From Acidobacteriaceae bacterium (lineage in GTDB: Bacteria; Acidobacteriota; Terriglobia; Terriglobales; Acidobacteriaceae): a stretch of DNA of 5,029 bases. Shown one piece after another: positions 4,998 through 5,029 of this stretch (positions are counted from its first letter, which is position 1; each line of letters opens with the position of its first letter). The notes under the pieces were generated by a model, which saw nothing but the letters and a program-made list of their open reading frames with translations, did no database searches and was not told the origin of the DNA. Made by a program: the position numbers and the translations under genes. Location of the stretch: contig JASHUF010000134.1 of NCBI GenBank assembly GCA_030040175.1, forward strand, positions 1 through 5,029. Reading direction: 5' to 3'.

Positions 4998-5029
4998 CAC
5001 TTCGTTCGCAAGCGGGGCCCTGTTTCCCC

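Overview
The window is most of a 4-hydroxyproline catabolic operon with a divergent regulator. It is a GC-rich bacterial sequence with almost no spare DNA. Five tightly overlapping genes read leftward (minus strand) from about 4004 to the left edge: a 4-hydroxyproline 2-epimerase, three subunits of a D-hydroxyproline dehydrogenase (DAO-type flavoprotein, small 2Fe-2S protein, and two-dinucleotide-fold flavoprotein with a BFD-type 2Fe-2S site), and the first 91 codons of a dihydrodipicolinate synthase/N-acetylneuraminate lyase superfamily enzyme, probably the pyrroline-4-hydroxy-2-carboxylate deaminase. A GntR/FCD transcription factor reads rightward from about 4145 to 4882.

The inferred pathway is as follows. 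The epimerase converts trans-4-hydroxy-L-proline to cis-4-hydroxy-D-proline. The three-subunit dehydrogenase oxidises this to 1-pyrroline-4-hydroxy-2-carboxylate, passing electrons through FAD and 2Fe-2S centres. The lyase-family enzyme deaminates and dehydrates that product to 2-oxoglutarate semialdehyde. The last step, 2-oxoglutarate semialdehyde dehydrogenase, and a transporter are not in the window and would be expected on either side. The enzyme set matches the Lhp system of pseudomonads. The function comes from family membership and context; no single gene proves the substrate.

Control region. Between the divergent genes (4005-4144) lie two back-to-back perfect inverted repeats, GTATAG-N2-CTATAC and GATTGT-N2-ACAATC. 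They sit over plausible promoter elements for the leftward operon. The core ATTGT-N2-ACAAT recurs at 4968-4979, downstream of the regulator, again over a promoter-like sequence that points right out of the window. This suggests a regulon of at least two transcripts controlled by the GntR protein, with an unseen member beginning just after 5029.

Organism. High GC and GCG-rich codon use fit a soil bacterium. An acidobacterial or proteobacterial host is possible, but the sequence alone does not settle it. There are no RNA genes, mobile elements, CRISPR arrays or phage genes. This is a recognisable metabolic locus rather than a clearly new system. The most checkable new details are the repeated operator, the near-leaderless epimerase start and the altered metal-site residue in the regulator.
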